Shown piece by piece: positions 10,890 to 22,275 of a stretch of DNA of 64,000 nucleotides (position 1 is the stretch's first letter; every line of letters begins with the position of its first letter). The DNA is from Agapetus fuscipes. Its lineage: Eukaryota > Arthropoda > Insecta > Trichoptera > Glossosomatidae. Both the position numbers and the translations under genes were made by a program. The notes under the pieces are model-generated. The model saw only the letters and a list, made by a program, of their open reading frames with translations, did no database searches and was not told where the DNA came from. The stretch covers positions 4,092,001 through 4,156,000 of the forward strand of contig OX637344.1 of NCBI GenBank assembly GCA_951799405.1, read 5' to 3'.

Positions 10890-11254
10890 CCTTAAAGGTA
10901 AAAACAGAATAAGTGCTGATTCACTGATATTAGAAATGGTGAACTGGATATGGATTTTGAAAATACTAAAAACAGACCTCACATAATCGTGTTTAACGTT
11001 CTTTTCTTAACTTAGATTGTGTTGAATGAGATTTTTAAGTTTAGAAAAGCCAAACAAGCAGTGGGGAAACGTTATTTAATACAGACTAGGGGCGTTGCCC
11101 CTGGCTGCTACGCAGCCCAACCCTTTAACATTTAAGCAACGTGTACTTGGCAGCTTGACTGTTACAATTCGTAAAATTACTAGAAATGGATAAAAAAATA
11201 ATTCACTTGTTTGTAAAGTTTGCGAACACTACTATTTAAATGAAATCAACCATA
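10890..11254. other. No feature recognised
   Basis: The 10910-11060 stretch (cacataatcgtgtttaacgt, gattgtgttgaatg, aagtttagaaaagccaaaca, agcagtgggg) is weakly similar to 41300-41370 and 41930-42060, suggesting a diffuse unclassified repeat. Confidence 0.3.
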
Positions 11255-11513
11255 TGTTCCTTAAATATAGGTTGGTATACGGCTGACCACCCGCGCTGTA
11301 AAAATGGTTCACTTTACCAATGTCACCCCTGTTTCAGGGAAGGACGGCAAGAGTTGTAGGGTGTATGTCCATTTGAGATTTGGTTTTTATGTTGTAGGTT
11401 CACATGCGGCATGTGCAAGCGCGAACTTTTACGTGTCTACTTGTGAAAATGCATGTATCTAATGTGAATCTCCAATGTAACATATCTTTGCAACTTAGAT
11501 TAGATTAGATTAG
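11255..11513 (+). mobile_element. LINE-A 3' end
   Basis: Complete unit with perfect cacatgcggcatgtg hairpin and (GATTA) tail. The flanks aaccat (left) and aaccat (right) suggest a short target duplication. Confidence 0.85.
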
Positions 11514-11640
11514 AACCATGTATGAAGAGAAGAGTATGTACATATGAAGAAAGTGAAGAACGAAGAGATGAAAGGGGTATGCAAGGACAGAAAAAACTAG
11601 AAACGCATCTGCGGAGGTACCGGGCACCCTTAGTTTAATA
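11514..11640 (+). pseudogene. LINE-B C-terminal fragment
   Basis: Contains gtatgcaaggacagaaaaaa, cgcatctgcggaggtac, the usual end of the LINE-B frame. No TTACAG tail. Confidence 0.6.
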
Positions 11641-11934
11641 CAGATTGCCCATAAAAACGCTAAATATTTTTATTAATCAAGTGTTTAGAATTCGCGCATA
11701 GCACTGTGAGTTCTCACAGCATGGTTCATGAATGAGGCCGTTAATTTATTAGGTGCGGCGTCCAGTTTTTATTTATTAGGCGCTGCCGGACCGCAAGGCA
11801 CAGCAGGGGAGGTGAAGTCTCAGCACCTCGGCTCATAATGAATTATCACCAATTAAGCCGTACAAATTTAATCACACAAGCTACGCCACTGCCCAAAAAA
11901 AATTGTAATTAAAAAAATCGTAAATATGTCGGCA

Positions 11935-12030
11935 CTGTGGTCAGACGAATCAAGATGGTGATTTCGGCTAGAGTGTTTGGAATAAAAACAATGCTGGTTC
12001 GATTCCCGTCGGACCGATAAATTTTACCTT
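11935..12030 (+). mobile_element. Possible tRNA-derived SINE head
   Basis: B-box-like ggttcgattccc at 11997 and a weak A-box-like region (gtggtcagacgaatcaagat) upstream. Body does not match SINE1 or SINE2 clearly. Confidence 0.35.
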
Positions 12031-12349
12031 TGAATAGATGTCATTGGGTAATTATTCATTATGAATTCAACAAAATAAAAATGAAAATAAAACACGTTGA
12101 AGCGTTTGTGTATTGTCATTGTGAAGATTCATTTTAAATTGATCATTGTTGTCCTCCTTATAATTACGTGATACCATCAAAAGCGCTCGAGGAAATAAAC
12201 CAACTCGTGAAGAAAAACTTTGTTTTTTTTATATTTTTAATAGAAATTATTTAAATTGAAGGCTTTCAAATATAGGCTGGTAATTTGCATTCCTCTTTAG
12301 AAATTTAGGACAAAATAAATACATTTAAGTATTAAATACTACTCGTATA

Positions 12350-12652
12350 TAAGTCCGCTCGACAGCTCAGTTGTTAGAATGCTTGCTTTATTTACAAGAA
12401 TACTAGAGTTGGATCCAAACTAAGGGTGACATAAATGATTTCTTTTTTCCGTGTTTTTTTCAAACCCAAAATAAAAATACCATTAAATATTCCTTAGCCG
12501 TCACAAAAAGTAAGAACCAGCCCCTACAGGAGCTGGGAAATCCCTACTTCAAGTGAATAACCTGTGAAAATAAATAAATTCTTCTCACTTCCCTTGGATA
12601 TTCCCTTGAGTATTATAACGTAAAAAGAAGTTGCACTATATGTGCAGGTAAG
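12350..12652 (+). mobile_element. SINE2, older copy
   Basis: Head gacagctcagttgttagaat, body with the gtgtttttttcaaacccaaa block and tail gaagttgcactatatgtgca. Confidence 0.7.
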
Positions 12653-13215
12653 TTCAGTTGTATATTGAATTTACGTTAATAATTAAGAACGCAAAACATA
12701 AATGTTACAATATTTATGTTAAAATATGTAGGTATGTAATTTTTTATTCATTATATAAGAATACTTTTTCAATCTATAGAGATCTCAAAATTAGTTGCAC
12801 AATTCAATAGATTTTTAAATTATTTATTTCTATCTCTCAGCATGGCAGTGCACCCACCTGTTTGCGAGGTTTAATTATTGTGCGCCCGCGGGCTAACTAA
12901 TTTCTCATCCATTATCAAGTTATAATTATTTGAAACGAATGTGTTTATATTGAATAATTTTATTCAAGCTCCTGTTTAGAGGAATCAAATTATTCCATTC
13001 GTATCTACAAATTAATAACTGACTTGAATTGTAAAAAAAATATCTAATGTACAAATAGATTTCAATTTATATTTAGTAACACTGTTTAATTTATTATTAT
13101 TTTCAAAGACTATATAATTATTATATGGATGTATTCTCTCATATGCAGAATCGAAAGTATTTATGTTTCCTATATATTTCTAAGCCTCTACCGATTTAAT
13201 GAACTTTTCAGAAAT

Positions 13216-13310
13216 GTGAAAAGGAAAAGAGGAAGGGGGAGACCGAGAAAAGCATGGCTGGATCAGATTGGAGAAATTGTGAAAAAATGGGATATACAAA
13301 GTGAATTTTA
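13216..13310 (+). pseudogene. LINE-B fragment fused to LINE-A 3' UTR
   Basis: Encodes KRKRGRGRPRKAWLDQIGE and KKWDIQSE, then runs directly into LINE-A 3' UTR at about 13311 without the last ~35 codons. Confidence 0.65.
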
Positions 13311-13783
13311 CTTGACTAATGGGGTGATATGACGCTGATAACCCATAATGTAAAAAATGGTTCACTTTGCCAATGTCACTCCTGTTTCAGGGAACGTCAG
13401 CAAGAGTTGCAGCGCGTATTTTCATTTGAGCTTTGATTTTTATGATGTACATAAGTCCACATGCGGTATGTAGAAGCGCGAACATGTAGGTAGTATACGT
13501 GTCTTCCAGGCGCGTGCATAGGCAAATACATTTCAGAATAAATATTTTCTCCCATTCCTTTAAAATAACTCATTTGAAATTGACTGAAGTGCTAACGATG
13601 GTTCCAATCGAATTTTAATTTTGAATTTTAAATCTGAATATCAAGCTTAATTTTTTTTTACCATATATTGCCTATCTACTAGGCGCATGTGCTTGTATGG
13701 GATTCACGCCCCTAGTGTCTACTTCTGGGTATGCATTTAATATGAATCTTAAATGTTATATGTCTTTGCAACTTAGATTATAG
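13311..13783 (+). mobile_element. LINE-A 3' end split by a ~205-bp insertion
   Basis: 13311-13505 and 13716-13783 are the two halves. The intervening piece starts ccaggcgcgtgcataggc and ends gggattcacgcccctagtg, and is flanked by gtgtct on both sides. Its ends are only weakly inverted, so its class is uncertain. Confidence 0.65.
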
Positions 13784-13789
13784 GGAACA

Positions 13790-14231
13790 GGTCTATTTAA
13801 AGATGTTAATTAACAAAACAGTTTTCACGCGTGACCGAGAAACGCCCTGGTGGATTTGACAAAAAATATGCATAAAGAGCTTTGAATATCCAATTAAAAT
13901 TGGCGCCTTAATGCTGAGATTAATTATAAGTTTGATGGCTTTTCAGCAGACCATGAAAACCCACCTCCGAGCTTATGCCACAAATTTTCATTTAATTTGG
14001 ACTCGGGGAAACTTTTCATGTGTGGAAGGCGATATGAGGTATATTAAATAAAAAAGTGATATTAATAATTTCACAGATTGCATACAATTTTGTTTCTTTT
14101 TTTTGCCAAAGTTAATAACGGTCTATAATCTATAATCTAAGTTGCAAAGACGTAAATATGGTGTGATACTTGAAGCGTAGTGTTGTGTTGTGTGTTCCGT
14201 TGGATTTCTTTTGTGACCCTGAAAGAAAGTC
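13790..14231. other. No feature recognised
   Basis: AT-rich with no long frame. A short ataatctataatctaagttg piece at 14126-14150 is a LINE-A tail stub on the minus strand. Confidence 0.3.
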
Positions 14232-14688
14232 TTAATCTAAATCTAAGCTGCAAATATATGTATTATTTAAGATTCATTCAGTTCCTTGACTTATAGGTTG
14301 GTATGCGGCTGACCACCCATACTGTGAAAAATGGTTCACTTTGCCAATGTCACCCCTGTCTCAGGGAAAGACGGCAAGAGTTGCAGGGCTTATGTTCATT
14401 TGAGATGAGTTCTTATAATGTAGGTCCACATGCGGCATGTGTTAGCGCGAAATTATACATGTCTGCTTGTGGGAATGTTTTTGATGTAAATCTTAAATGG
14501 TATATATCCTTGCAGCTTAGATTAGATTAGATTAGATATTAAACGCATTTCCAAAATCAGACATGTATAAGTTCGCGTTAACACATGCCGCATGTGGACC
14601 TACAATATAAAAACGAAATCTCAAATGAACATAAGCCCTGCAACTCTTGCCGACCTTCCCTGAAACAAGGGTGACATTGGCAAAGTGG
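14232..14688 (-). mobile_element. LINE-A 3' end carrying a nested LINE-A
   Basis: Minus-strand copy in two parts, 14232-14280 and 14538-14688, separated by the plus-strand copy at 14281-14537. Joining across the gap restores the family order (attcat then attaaacgcat). Confidence 0.7.
14281..14537 (+). mobile_element. LINE-A 3' end nested in another copy
   Basis: Complete 3' UTR from ttccttgacttataggttgg to a GATTA tail. Less diverged than many copies, consistent with being the younger of the pair. Confidence 0.8.
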
Positions 14689-14761
14689 CGATGGATATTA
14701 AAGTTTCAAGATATTATTCAGTTCAAAAGAAATATTACATTTTATATAGAAAAAAAATACA

Positions 14762-15165
14762 AATATAGATTTATATTAAATGCAATCCCATAAACAGACG
14801 TGTATAACTTCACGCTTGCTCATGCCGCATGTGGAATTACAACATAAAACCCAATCTCAAATGAACTTGCCTTGCCGACCTTCCCTGAAACAGGAGTGAT
14901 ATTGGCAAAGTAAACTTTTTTTTTACAGTATGAGTGGTCACCCTCATACCAACCTATAGGCATATTAAATGCATACCCACAAACAGACACGTGTAATGCT
15001 TACAAATGCGGCATGTTTACTTACAAATTTAAATCCCAGCATCAAAAGAACATCAACCCTGCAAATTTATTGACCTTCCCTGAAACAGGAGAGACATTTG
15101 TAAAGTGAACCATTTTATACACTAGGGATGGTTAGTCTCATGCCAACCTTTAAATCAAGGAATAC
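14762..15165 (-). mobile_element. Two successive LINE-A 3' ends
   Basis: 14762-14962 and 14963-15165 are same-orientation copies lacking tails. Each ends with the sense-strand start of the unit. They differ by many substitutions. Confidence 0.7.
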
Positions 15166-15761
15166 AAATAATAAATAAAATTTAAGTCTGTAAAACAAAA
15201 ACAACAGAACCTAAAAAAGAAATGTGTACAAAAAGAAAACAAAATCCACCCTTTTTTAACAGACCTTGTATGTACGTTATTTACGGTGCACACCTAACAA
15301 AGTTACATTTTCATATTTCACTTTTCTCTCTCGCTCTTCCTCTCTCTCTTTCTCTCTTCCTCTATTGCCTCTCTCTAGCTTGTGAATGGATTCAGATGCA
15401 GTGGAATTTCTGCCGCTCAGTGTTGCTAACTTTACAACCAGTAATTTAACTTGCATCTACATTATTTTGAAATCCAAAGCCCGTATTTATGACCAATGCA
15501 ATGGCCTAATCTCGCGTGTTCCAGACCATACGAGACGCCTCTCGAATGGATGTTTCCAGAAAGTACCAACAGTTCAAAATGTCTAAATACACACATATAT
15601 ATAACGAGTAAATACGCTTAGTCACACAATCATAAAAACACATAGTCACAAACTTATATGTACATTCGTAACGATTTGTTATTTAATTCCAGGTTTCTTG
15701 ACACACAACTTATTTTCAACGAAAGCCTGGGGTTTGAATTTGAAAGTGTCAATCTTTTGAT
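15166..15761. other. No gene; pyrimidine-rich tract at 15325-15378
   Basis: The tract is a CT/CTTCC low-complexity run. Overlapping short frames at 15222 and 15386 have no recognisable motif. Confidence 0.35.
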
Positions 15762-16055
15762 CTGTCCGTAGTCTAGTGGTAATGCTGTGGACTCGTAAAT
15801 GGAAGGTTGGAGGTTCGAAACCCATCGGAGCACAAAATAAATACATTAATTTTTTTTTAAGTATGCTCTTCGCCAGGTTGAAAATTTAATTTTCCGTTAT
15901 CAAAGATCGGTCACCAAAGGTTCATCCAGACTTACAGTTACTGGGTCTTGCTTGAGAATTGACGCTTTCTATAGCGACGACCAGGCTAGCAGATGCCTCT
16001 TGAGGTGTGATTCACACAAAAATAGAGCTCACCAAATAAATCATCCTAATAATAT
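15762..16055 (+). mobile_element. SINE1
   Basis: A box cgtagtctagtggtaatgct and B box ggttcgaaaccc, then tgctcttcgccaggttgaaa, ggtcaccaaaggttcatcca, and the tail ttgaggtgtgattcacacaa ... aataaatcatcctaat. The tail is shared with the CR1-type LINE at 49860-50111. Confidence 0.85.
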
Positions 16056-16251
16056 TATCTTTATTATACTTTAAACTCCGTCTTCATTCGAACAAAGGGG
16101 TGGCAAGTGCTCATTCAAAATTGCTTGCAATTGTTCCTATCCATGATTTTTTCTTTATATTACGACCCTGGTTCAACAGATGTCACTGGTTTAATTAATA
16201 ATTCATTTACATATTAAAATAAAGAAATATAAAGTGATAATGTTAATACAT

Positions 16252-16497
16252 CGACTGCTCCAAGGAAGACAGCACTAAGTCAAAAAAGCTAGTTTTGAAG
16301 GAAAGCCAATTGAATGTTATTTATTCCATGGAGTACAATGCATAAACTATTTTTTACATTCATTTATTAACGATTTTAAAAGCGATAGAGACACGGCTGT
16401 CATCTTGGAATGAAGATAATGATTTGTTACTTTCAGAAATGGAAACAAGTCAAAAACCTAAATTTCGGAGTTACTTCCTTCTTCCTTGGAGCAGTCG
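16252..16497 (-). mobile_element. Unclassified MITE, copy 2
   Basis: 246 bp with ends cgactgctccaaggaag and cttccttggagcagtcg; flanked by acat on both sides. Interior is the reverse complement of 1919-2174. The minus-strand 105-codon frame at 16471-16788 begins outside and is not convincing. Confidence 0.75.
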
Positions 16498-16499
16498 AC

Positions 16500-17496
16500 A
16501 TGTTTCTGGCCAGGCAAAATAATTTCCCCGTTCAATGCAAAGTACGCCATATTCTAATTTCATAAAAGCGTGTCGGGATGGATGGGGTGTGTGAGGAGGC
16601 GCACCACGGCAGATCTCGGCAGAAGTTTTCTCATTATAAGCTGCTGGAAGAAGACATTGATAAACGTAAAAGTTATTTAGCGACGCGGCGGGGTGAGGGA
16701 GAGTGCAAACGGATCCCCGCAAGAGCTTAGCTCTGCCTTTTGGTAACATTACAAATTCAGTACTCAGCAACTGGCGGCGGGTTAGCATGCTCTATGGGCC
16801 CTTGAACAAGAAGAAGTACTATTAAACATTAAATTTATTGTTTAATTTATAATTTTTTTTTTTAATTTATTGATTTGTGTCAACAAGAACCGGCCGTGAA
16901 AGCTTCAATGTACAATTAAATTTATTTTTATGCTTTTACTGGGGTCCTTTTAATCAAATTGCGGTTTATTTATTTGACAAGATTTATTTTGCACAATATA
17001 GGTTACACAGTTCTTCTCTCGCTCTAGCTTCTTAGTGACTTTGCGTCACAATGTTTCAAACAACTCTGCCCCTCCGCACCATTACGGCTCATATTTATAC
17101 AGTCCATATGGACGTTTCTCGTGTATTCCAGATTCTTCTATAGTGGATTGTTCCACACATACCACCCAGCGTGCTTAGGCGCACGTACTGACACTCCTAT
17201 AATGGATTATATACATAGCAGAGCAGTCTACTATCATTCATTTCATCATCATACTAGCTGTTCGACACTATTCCATCTACGCATAGCAACAAGCTGCGTG
17301 TCTAGGTACATGTACACACAAAGTCATAGTTCGTAACATTATGTTGTATTTTTTTTAGTTTATGCTAAGTTAGTATCATTTTTAAAATGACATAAGCAAG
17401 TCAAAAGTACTTGAGGAGAAATAAATGCTCAATTTGTGTAAATAAAACGCTTTGTTTTTTTAAATACATACACCGTTTCATCTCATTTCTATTAGT
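16500..17496. other. Unclassified; short REP-P piece at 17385-17465
   Basis: A 16500-16800 stretch is less AT-rich and unmatched. 16884-16930 (ggccgtgaaagcttcaatgt) matches 20222-20246, a retroelement-like tail. No gene is supported. Confidence 0.3.
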
Positions 17497-17606
17497 TCTC
17501 CTCGACTTGTAGGTTGGAATGAGTCTGACTACGCATATTGTAAAAAAAATGGTTCACTCTACCGATGCGTTTTCCCTGATTCAGTGAAAGTCGGCAAGAG
17601 TTGCAG
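17497..17606 (+). mobile_element. LINE-A 3' end, partial
   Basis: First ~110 bp of the unit (gacttgtaggttggaatgag to ggcaagagttgcag); the second half is missing. Confidence 0.65.
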
Positions 17607-18035
17607 TTTTGAGAATCGCAACAACACAAATAATAAGTACAGGAAAAGCATTTGAATTCGGCAGTGAATGAAATTTTCGGGCAGCTTTTCTAGCTGAGTA
17701 GTTGGCACCTCCACGCCCTCCTTAACAAATAATGGACTAACTTAATTTAGATTCGCCGAGTTGTGCTTTATTTCCATCTCGTTCATTTGGATTGTGGTGG
17801 GAAGCAACAACAATCCATAATTTATAATATTTTGCCATCGGAGTACTTATATTGCTACGATTTTACCGGGTTTAATTTAATAAAAATTGCAGGTTTTTCT
17901 TTTAAAATAGGGCACATACAAAGAGTTGCTTTGGAACTGTATAGCTCCGCATCTTAGATACAAGTCTGGCTACAAAGCATCTCGGTTTATATTTATAGGT
18001 GAGAATAAAGATTATTCTCGAAACATTGGGAACTG
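17607..18035. other. No feature recognised
   Basis: One short plus-strand frame (17763-17957, 64 codons) without motifs. Confidence 0.3.
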
Positions 18036-18037
18036 TA

Positions 18038-18273
18038 CCCTTAGTACGAGTTGCAAAACTTGAGAAAAGTAAAGTTTACGGAAAATATTAAAGCGTGATT
18101 TCTCCTAAAATCTGCCGTTTTTGTTTCTTACACTTTGTGGTCTTAGCAAAAGAGTTACAGTGATGAAGAAAATCAATTTCAAACAAACAAAAACGGCAGA
18201 TTTTGGGGGAAATCACTCTTTAATAACTGCCGTAAACTTTACATTACTCAAGTTTTGCAACTCGTACTAAGGG
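18038..18273. mobile_element. Mariner-like MITE, complete
   Basis: 236-bp near-palindrome. Inverted ends of about 80 bp start cccttagtacgagttgcaaa, include taaagtttacgg and aaatctgccgtttttg, and are flanked by TA on both sides. TA duplication suggests Tc1/mariner-type mobilisation; no transposase is encoded. Confidence 0.85.
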
Positions 18274-18663
18274 TACTGGTACATACGAGATTTTGCTAGA
18301 ACATTCTACTTAGAATATTCGAGTGAACACTCACGCGATCTGGAACAAATACAATTATTTAAGTGCCTACATTTAAAGACTTCACTGACACAACGCACAC
18401 CAACTCACACAGACACACAATTACACATTTGCAACAATATGCTAAATAATCTTTAGAGGCTGCCGAATGTCTTACATATGATTTCATATTATATCTAAAA
18501 ATCATATTATAGAAACGTGTATCATGTGATCTTTTTATTTTCACAATAATATTATCCAGCTTTACACCATCCACATCATTTACAACGATGATTTTCCCAG
18601 CTCCCGAAGTAGAAGTTCCTATTTGAATGAAATCCCAAATGATAAACTTCTTGACATCTCTGC

Positions 18664-18757
18664 AGTACCCCGAGTGTAAGACTTTACGTATAAACTGAAT
18701 TTTAGCGTTTACCAAAAAATGTATGGAAATTGACATGCTCACTAAAAGCGCTGTATT
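18664..18757 (+). repeat. Dispersed repeat REP-S
   Basis: Blocks taccccgagtgtaagacttt, cgtataaactgaa, aaaaaatgtatggaaattga, atgctcac. It overlaps the antisense start of a 127-codon minus frame (18359-18742) that I do not support as a gene. Confidence 0.55.
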
Positions 18758-18948
18758 ACTTTAAATATACTGTTATGATTATAAGTGTGAAGAAAGTTTT
18801 TAAGTCGACATAAAAAATAATGTTAATAAAATAAACAAAAGGTAGCAATTGTATTAGAATAATTTAGATTTGTATGGAAGGTGTGAGAAAATACTAGAAA
18901 GAACTAGACCACGCAAAATTTATAATTGTTCGAGATTAATTAGGTGTT

Positions 18949-19182
18949 CTATAATCTATAATCTAAGTTGCAGAGGCTCTCAAATGCATGCCCACAAACA
19001 AACACGTGTAGTTCGCGCTTACAAATGCTGAATGTGTACTTACAAATAAAATCCAAACCTCAAATGAACATAAGCCCTACAACTTTTTCCGACCTTCCCT
19101 GACACAGGGGTGACATTGACAAAGTGAACCAGTTTTTACAGTATGGGTGTCAGCCTCATACCAACGTATAAGTCAAGGAATG
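18949..19182 (-). mobile_element. LINE-A 3' end
   Basis: Tail variant (TTATAGA)n. The cacatg palindrome is changed to acaaatgctgaatgtgt, shared with 50779 and 55910, marking a subfamily. Confidence 0.8.
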
Positions 19183-19796
19183 AATGTTTAATCAAAAATT
19201 CTAGTAAAATCCAGTAGGGTGGTATGTTACGATTCGAACGTTCTAAAGTATCTTTATAAATTAGGTCAGAATCGCCTGGAGGCTGAGAAATCAATCAATC
19301 GTCGAACTATACTGAGCAAATGTAACTCTGAACTGAAAGTGATACAATAAATTAATAAACCTCACATTTTAATAAAAAATAATTCGATTAAAAACAAAAC
19401 AATACAACAATATTTTTGGTTAACGCCATGGTTAAGTTAAACTTAATGTTTTGTACTCGAGGTTTGAGGCTTTCACAACAATCCTGAACAGTGAAATCCA
19501 ACATGGCGTCCGGGGGGATTCCCTTTCACACAAAGTTACGTAGGTATACAATTTCCACATTGCTGGACTTGAAAATACTTGGAACGTGTTGGTCAGTATG
19601 ATATGACAGCAAATACAATATAAATCGTTGGAAATCAAAGCCGGAAATCTAGAAAAAAAATTGTACAGGGACTTAGGAAGTAAGCTGCAAGCTTTCTTTT
19701 TTATTACAGGTATAATTATTTTTAATATAAAAAAAAGTCTCGCGAAGTGAATGTCGAAAATCTAGATACTATGAGTATAATCATAATGAGTGTCGT
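19183..19796. other. No feature recognised
   Basis: Unique AT-rich sequence. A REP-P start (cttgaaaatgacgcaagcaa) follows at 19797-19880. Confidence 0.3.
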
Positions 19797-19899
19797 CTTG
19801 AAAATGACGCAAGCAAGTCGAAAGTACTTGGGTTGCAATTATTGCTTAATTTATGAAATTAAAACTCTGCGTTTGTAAATAAAAGATTATGTATAATAA

Positions 19900-20345
19900 T
19901 CTATAAAGCAAGACTCAGTTGCTGTAAGGCTGGATGTTCCTTTACCGACGGGTCTTTGGTAAAGGCATATGAATTGTACAACCCAGCGAAGAGCATATTT
20001 TGAAATATTAATGATATTAAATTAATGAAATTAAACAATACCAAGCACTGCGCCAATTCATCTTCGGCGCCTTTAAGGAGGTCGAAGCGTCTAGCTGACC
20101 TGGAAAAAGCTCATCGAAGCCATGAGCGAAACGTCGGTAGTAATTTAAAAAAGTGAAAATAACTACCAAAAAAACAACACGGATACAAAGCCCGAAAAGT
20201 AAAAATGTCAAAAAGTACAAACGGCCGTGAAAGTTTCAATCTACAATTAATGATATATTTTTTTGTACTTTGCCGGGATTCGAACCCAAGACCTTCCATT
20301 TACGAGTCCGAAGCGTTACCAACGGTCAATGGATATTTGGCACGT
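19900..20345 (-). mobile_element. SINE1 split by a 228-bp insertion
   Basis: Body at 19900-20017 and tRNA-like head at 20246-20345 (minus-strand B box gggttcgaatccc, A box degraded). The gap is filled by 20018-20245, flanked by the 11-bp duplication attaatgatat. Confidence 0.75.
20018..20245. mobile_element. Retroelement fragment inserted in SINE1
   Basis: Contains gctcatcgaagccatgagcg then aaacgtcggtagtaa, and ends cggccgtgaaagtttcaatc. The motif style fits 3' regions of Penelope-like elements, but no protein remains. The 11-bp target duplication supports a retrotransposition event. Confidence 0.5.
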
Positions 20346-20748
20346 CCTCAGTCTTTCAGCCCTATTCTGAGAGCTGTTTTGTTTATAAGCCATACTTGGA
20401 CTCCAAAAAGTTTAATGTAATCTTCTCCTTTTATTGTAGACAGTCCAAAGCTCGTGCTTTTGTTGTACTGTTGCGTTGTGCAAATGAGTGCTATTTATTC
20501 GAGTGATAATTTCGCGTACTCCACTTTAATGGTCCATAAAACCTCTAAACTTTGGTTGCATTATATGCATTATACAAGAGATTTATGTGAACACAGGAAT
20601 TTATGGATTTGCTAGCTTTATTATACGACGAGTTTATTTGCTCGCTAACCAAAGTAAGCTACAATTTACATTATTCCATGAAGCATTTTGTGTTTTAATG
20701 CTTTTACACGATACAAAACGAGAAACCGAATTGCTGATTTAAATAAGA

Positions 20749-20980
20749 CCAAGGTATGAGCCTGACTACCCATACTGTAAAAATGGTACACTTTGCCAAT
20801 GTAGCCCCTGTTTCAGGGAAGGTCGGCAAGAGTTGCAGGGATTATGTTAATTTGATATTGGGTTTTATATTGTAGGTTCACATGCGGTATGTTTAAGCGC
20901 GGACTTAAACGTGTCTTCTTGTGGGAATATATTTAATATAAATCTTAAATGTAATATTTCTTTGGAACTTATATTATAGA
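20749..20980 (+). mobile_element. LINE-A 3' end
   Basis: Lacks the first ~20 bp. Hairpins are ccctgtttcaggg and cacatgcggtatgt (one stem pair altered). Short tail. Confidence 0.8.
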
Positions 20981-21309
20981 GAGCGTATAGACTATGTACC
21001 AAAATGAACATAAACATAAACTTTTCTTCTCCCATCGCTTTTCTTTTTTCTCTACAGTATTACTGTAGCGAGAAGATTTTGTGCTCTTTTAAGTTCTCTA
21101 AACGTGACATTGACGAATCATCTTTTATTTGTGTGTATTTTACTTAGTAATATTGTAAAGAGTAATTATCGTCATTCTTTGAAACATTTTTGAAAGGAGA
21201 AGTAAAGTTCTTTAAAAGAAAAACAAAAAAGAATGCTTTTGATTTCATCGCGAAAAATAATCCTTTCATTATTTTTTAAAGAATTTTGTTTATCTTCGCT
21301 TTGATCCAT

Positions 21310-22275
21310 TTAACCCTTTGACTGCCACAGTCGAAAAATCTCGGCAAAAAGCTTGCGACCGCGTCTTCCTAAAATAAAATAAGACTGGCAAAAGTGAATC
21401 AAAAGTATTACGTCATTGGGGATCAATCTCATGATGTTTTGTTGCAAGCTTCTTATATTGTACTAGTAGTTAAACTTACTATCGCCATTCCTCTACGAGT
21501 GGTCGGTAACTCAGCAGATGAGTCCCATTTTTCCGGTCCGGTTTTTATTTAAAACCAATATCAATCACCACTTCCTTGCAACGCCTCACGATAGAAACAA
21601 GAACTCAAGCAACACCTCTATGGCACCCTTCCAGGGTGACATAGACCCCCAAGACTTTCAAGAATTGGGGAGCCTCCTACACAGGATTCCTTAAGAAAAA
21701 AAAATATTCTGTCCTTCGATCGATCAACCGATCCTTGATCAATCCATTCTTTCCTCAGTCTTCCTCTTCCATGTTTACTTTTGATATTCCCTTTGTACAC
21801 TCTTTTTGTTAGTCTACCTACTCGTATTTCAATTTAAATGTGATTCGCTGAGGAAATTGCTCAAAATCGTCCGATGAACCTGTAACCCCTACAGAGCGCG
21901 TCTATTTGGAAATTCACGCCAGGCTAGCTCGGAGGTTAGGAATTAAATAAAAATCCACCGTTATTTGAGTTATTATCAACTACCTCCAAGTAAACGTCAA
22001 AATAAGAATTATAAAAATTGCACAAAACTCAGTTGAAGGACATGGATCGATTGATGGAGGAGGTTTTGATCCAAGAGTGGGCTGAAGAAGTCTGAAGTGA
22101 GAGAAAGAAGAGGAAATTGCAGCTGTTTAAAAGTGGAGAAACTGTATCGCAGATAATTATTAAAGAACAAATTTCTTATAGGTATGTATTATTACAATAT
22201 GCGTGTAGTTGTTGGCGTAGCAGATACGAATTTTTGGCGAGCTATTTTCGTTCAGGCAGTCAACGGGTTGTTTAA
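21310..22275. mobile_element. piggyBac-like non-autonomous element
   Basis: Bounded by TTAA on both sides with inverted ends: left ccctttgactgcc ... gaaaaatctcggcaaaaa, right (complement) cccgttgactgcc ... gaaaatagctcgccaaaaa. TTAA duplication and CCC-type termini fit the piggyBac superfamily. It contains a LINE-B fragment (21479-21840) and no transposase frame. Confidence 0.6.
21479..21840 (-). pseudogene. LINE-B fragment inside the piggyBac-like element
   Basis: Minus strand encodes RVGRLTKRVYKGNIKSKHGR and GRLRKEWIDQ around 21740-21815. The C-terminal end and 3' UTR lie at 21479-21545. The intervening 21545-21735 is rearranged. Confidence 0.55.

Noticed and set aside
16471..16788. 105-codon minus-strand frame as a host gene
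   Set aside because: It overlaps a MITE terminus, starts and ends without signals, and has no recognisable motif.
18359..18742. 127-codon minus-strand frame as a host gene
   Set aside because: It overlaps a REP-S copy and has no recognisable motif or coding bias that I can see.
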